Positions 60,825 to 64,000 of a DNA stretch of 64,000 bases are shown here, piece by piece. Both the position numbers and the translations under genes were made by a program. The notes beneath the pieces were generated by a model. It was not told the origin of the DNA and did no database searches. It saw nothing but the letters and a program-made list of their open reading frames with translations. Origin of the DNA: Varroa destructor (taxonomy: Eukaryota > Arthropoda > Arachnida > Mesostigmata > Varroidae); contig NW_019211457.1 in NCBI RefSeq assembly GCF_002443255.2, forward strand, positions 33,796,105 to 33,860,104, given 5' to 3'. Every line of letters begins with the position of its first letter. Within the stretch, counting starts at the first letter, position 1.

Positions 60825-61416
60825 ATGAGGACAACGGTGAAGGCATACCGAATATAAGCCTTGAGGTGGACGAACCTGTAGCTCCTCGTAAGGGCGTGGC
60901 TTGTTGCGGTTGTCAGAGGACCCCCAAAGAAGCAAGGGTGAACCGTCGGAGTTTCGCCTTGCTTAACCGGGCGCTGCTGGGCAGGGGTCAAGACAACATC
61001 AAAGAAGGAAGAGCTCTGGCAGAACAACGGGGGTAGAAACGTTATTCTTGTGCTCTGCGGAGCGGAATTCAAGAATTAGTTTGCACACGGGCTAAAGAAT
61101 TGGCGCAGCAGAAAGGATGGTTGGCTGGCAGACGGCGCCGACGAACTACGAGTTGGGTATGCTGCCGATCGTTATCGCACGCCTCTTCTAGGGTCAGGCA
61201 AACCGAAGGATGACACAAAAAGGCACTGGTGTCTGTGGCCAACGCAGCGGCGGCGACTGCTTGCTGCTGTAGTAAGAGGTAGCAGCTTCGAGAAAGCAGT
61301 TATCCATCGCCACTGCTACTTCCGCCGCTGGTCCTAACGTCATAGTTCGTGACGCTGCCGGTGCTCGTACTACGAGCCCCTGAGGTCCTGGCTGTCATAG
61401 TAGGATGCAAGGACAG
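60825..61416. other. Purine- and G-rich block
   Basis: Right of 60,825 the plus strand turns G/A-rich. An 83-codon minus frame (61072-60821) overlaps the turn. No domain is seen. Confidence 0.5.
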
Positions 61417-61520
61417 GCTGGCCAGCTGGCTATCGACTGAATGGCTGGCCAGACCGGGTACTCGAGAAGCTGGCCAGCTGACTATCGACTGAATGGTTGG
61501 TCAGACCAGGTGCTCGAGAA
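61417..61520. repeat. 52-bp tandem duplication
   Basis: Two adjacent 52-base units (61417-61468 and 61469-61520), each starting GCTGGCCAGCTG and ending TCGAGAA, match at 47 of 52 positions. The start of a third copy (GCTGGC) follows. All five differences are transitions. The unit length is not a multiple of three and no frame stays open across both copies with a domain, so it is most likely a non-coding minisatellite seed. Confidence 0.97.
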
Positions 61521-61865
61521 GCTGGCTGGGTTTATGGGTGAAAGTGCTTAAAAGGGTTCATACGTAGCAAGCTTTCGAGCCAATAGCTGGTGGTAGCCGG
61601 TCACTGGATAGAGCGTTCGAATACCTTAAGAGAGACCCGGCTTGTTTGATACATCTTGCATACGGCAGGGCAGCGAAGGACGGATGCAGCAATGTACAGT
61701 CTGCTTGTAAAGGCTGAGACGGGCCGCGTCTTAACCGCATGTGCGTTATCCGTTATCATACGTCAAAAACTGGCGGCATAGGTTGAGAACGATGGGGAGA
61801 GTGGCATAGATGACGGTAGTACTAGTAGCAGCAGCGGTGACGATGACGACAACGTTAACGGAGCC
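61521..61865. other. Spacer after the tandem duplication
   Basis: GC-richer. A 60-codon minus frame (61740-61558) has no domain. It ends in degenerate AGC/GAC triplets just before the ATG at 61866. Confidence 0.5.
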
Positions 61866-62291
61866 ATGCCTCAAGATATTAACGGTTCAGCCTCAAAACT
61901 GGCATGCTGCCTCGTCGCTGGCAGGATTAACAAACGGGGTGCCATCTGCAGCCATCCTGATATTACATACACATGCATAAGTTTGCATGAATTTGCACGA
62001 GAGAGTATGTGCTACCGCCCCCTTTCATTAGCCATCCCTACTCTGGCCTCAACTGGTAATGTTTCCCCTTTCACCCAAGTCCACTGTACACTACCACTCG
62101 TGGATACAAACGATGGTGGATCGAGCGATGTAGCGGCATCCCAGGGGGTACAGTTGACAAGACGACTCGATTTTTCTGTTTCGTGGATGTTAACTAAAGT
62201 GCTTTTGTCCTTGACTCTAAAAAACGCCGTAATAGATGACCTCAATTCAATGACGAACAAGTATCCAAGTAGCGCACCCCCCTTCTCTTAG
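61866..62291 (+). CDS. Candidate protein, 141 aa, unknown
   Basis: The ATG lies in GAGCCATGC, with G at -3, after a degenerate GAC/AGC triplet run that could be leader sequence. The translation begins MPQDINGSASK, has scattered Cys in its first half and a moderately hydrophobic stretch near WMLTKVLLSLTL. No family is recognised. A minus frame (62260-62012, 82 codons, no ATG at its start) overlaps it with an equally balanced composition, so the coding strand is uncertain. Confidence 0.22.
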   Translation: MPQDINGSASKLACCLVAGRINKRGAICSHPDITYTCISLHEFARESMCYRPLSLAIPTLASTGNVSPFTQVHCTLPLVDTNDGGSSDVAASQGVQLTRRLDFSVSWMLTKVLLSLTLKNAVIDDLNSMTNKYPSSAPPFS

Positions 62292-64000
62292 TATATGCTT
62301 TATATATTTTTGCTTATCATGGATACCACTGAATGTCATTCTAAACGCACTACGCAGGGCTATTTTAGCTAAGGCCTAAAGTGTATGGCTATCATGTCAT
62401 TTCTTCCGATTCATTTCCTTTAAACCGTGCGTACAGAAGCAACACCTATTCAACCCACTCGAACCAATGCTGTATTATAAATACATATAAGAAGCGATGG
62501 GCTGACAGAAAAACAAAACGATCTAGAAGAAACAAATGGTCACCCTGACAGAAGCAGCAAAGACAATATCATGGAGATGCGGCCACCTTCACCCTAGCGC
62601 GGCGGTGGGTGGCAACGCCAGCACCAGGGAACGACAGAACTCTTCCGCTGAGTGGCCTCTGGCCTCGCTAACGTTTGTGTCCCCAACGTTCTTGATGCCG
62701 CCCTATCGCCACTGAGTCTCTCTTGAGTATACATCTGTAGTCGCTGCAGAACCACGGCAATAGTGCCGCAGGCTTCCTTCGTAACGGCTGCCTCTTTTCA
62801 GTGCCGGTAAGCACGAAGAGATGCCCAACATTATGGACAGTCTGGTTGCAGAGGTTGCAGTCGTAGTAACAGCAGTAGTAGCAGAAGCCAAAGCCACTCT
62901 AACGTCAGTGCCAGCCTAGTTGAGTGCGCAAGAATCGAAGAGGGCAGTCACAGAGAATACTAATCGAGGCGACTGCTGACAACAAGCGCGGGGGTAGTTA
63001 TTCTACTGTGCCTTTCAGTTCGCTGCTGCCGCCTCCTGCAGTGTCTCGTATTGATACACAGGTCTGTACGTTAGACATTAGGGGCCGCACTTGAAAGCCG
63101 GCGGCAGCAAGGGCGGCAGCGGAGTAGCCGTGTTAGAGAGTCTGCGTCAGTTAACGGTCGATTGCAATACCAGTTCTTACTAGAAGAGCTTCAGGAGCCA
63201 CGGGTAGTGAATGGAAGACGTCACGACCTGCTTCAGTTGTTAGTAAAGCTGTCATCAGGCTTGGGATCCCCTTTATGGATCGCACCCCCAAGGTCGGCAT
63301 TCTTCGCCAGTTTTCTTTCGTTAACCCAAACTGCTTACGCTGGCATGATATCAAAAAAAGATCCAATTTTTTTTACTTTTCAAAGTACCTTGTATTGAGT
63401 TTTTCGCTGCTTGAATCTCTCTTGTTTTCGTTTTTTTTCCCGTTTTCGTGGAGAGATTAGGGTCATCGTGCAAATGAATTCCGTCCATTTGGAGAATCGT
63501 CTGCGCGACTTCCCTCGGTTTCCTGTTTTAGTTTCTGTTTGAACCGTGGTTGAGGCAGGCAGTGATTATGCTAGCTAGGACAGAAGAGGGTCTTTGACCC
63601 TATGACTAGCTCTTCGACGAGGCTATCTCATGTCCTAAGCAATTGGAAATTAATCGATTGAGGGTCTTTTTAAGAAAACAAGCTTAAGATATGTTTCTGC
63701 GTACTTAAATGGTTAATGTTTGTAATCAAGAGATTTCTTATTAGAGAAATATTTACGGGCCTTGAATTGCTAACTTGATAACTTTCTCCATCTAAAAAAC
63801 TCTGATCACTGTCGAATGAGATAAACTGACATTATTTGCTTACCTCAACAAGCTTAGTCGTCAGTTCTGAGTCATTCCTCTAAGGCGTTTGTGAAGTTGT
63901 CGCGGAATGATAAAATAATGCAAGAAAAGAATTTACGCAATAGTAGTAGTCTAGAAAATAAATGCAAAAGAATATGCAGCACATCATTTCTATGGGTTTA
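62292..64000. other. Mixed stretch to the window end, no gene called
   Basis: 62.5-63.3 kb is GC-richer with triplet-like AGC/GTA patches (62860-62890) and short frames on both strands. After 63.35 kb the sequence is AT-rich. Nothing recognisable is cut by the window edge. Confidence 0.5.

Noticed and set aside
62012..62260. Minus frame with VQWTWVKGETLP, superficially like an immunoglobulin domain core
   Set aside because: The Cys-to-Trp spacing (23 residues) is wrong, the second Cys is absent and no splice sites fit.

Overview
The window looks like nuclear DNA of a multicellular eukaryote, most likely an arthropod. Evidence: no dense run of long open reading frames, many simple-sequence tracts (TA, CA/TG, CT, homopolymers), decayed transposons, a patchwork of AT-rich and GC-richer stretches, and CpG that is plentiful by eye. 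A mite or similar arthropod would fit, but nothing here fixes the species. I found no rRNA, tRNA or CRISPR array and no complete protein-coding gene with a recognisable domain. By a rough estimate from base composition, stop-free frames of about 100 codons are expected a dozen times by chance in a window like this, so frame length alone is not evidence.

Layout. 1-13.6 kb is mostly AT-rich and gene-poor, with a cluster of simple repeats at 2.0-3.4 kb (T20, C15, a CA tract and an inverted TG tract). 13.6-15.1 kb is GC-richer; a pyrimidine-to-purine switch at about 13.9 kb is followed by three plus-strand candidate small frames and a TATA-like box. 15.9-17.8 kb holds a TA-centred palindrome and a degraded frame with a non-LTR reverse transcriptase signature. 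17.8-36 kb alternates AT-rich and GC-richer DNA, with candidate frames at 19.5 and 25.6 kb and TA-centred palindromes at 31.4 and 36.0 kb. 36.8-37.5 kb is a clear but dead mariner-type transposase. 38.3-40.5 kb combines a C-rich block, a small frame whose start lies in a YY1/Pho-like motif, and two opposed TATA-like boxes. 40.5-46 kb is AT-rich with TA and CT tracts. 46.3-64 kb is mostly GC-richer, split into pyrimidine-rich and purine-rich domains, with a strong G-quadruplex motif at 46.46 kb and a 52-bp tandem duplication at 61.4 kb.

How the parts may work together is inference. The plus strand repeatedly turns from pyrimidine-rich to purine-rich over a short distance (about 2.3, 13.9, 23.0, 39.7, 46.66 and 60.8 kb). 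Because transcripts tend to be purine-rich (Szybalski's rule), such turns are what divergent transcription would leave, so they are the best places to look for promoters. Protein-coding calls are deliberately low-confidence; the transposon relics and simple repeats are the firm calls.
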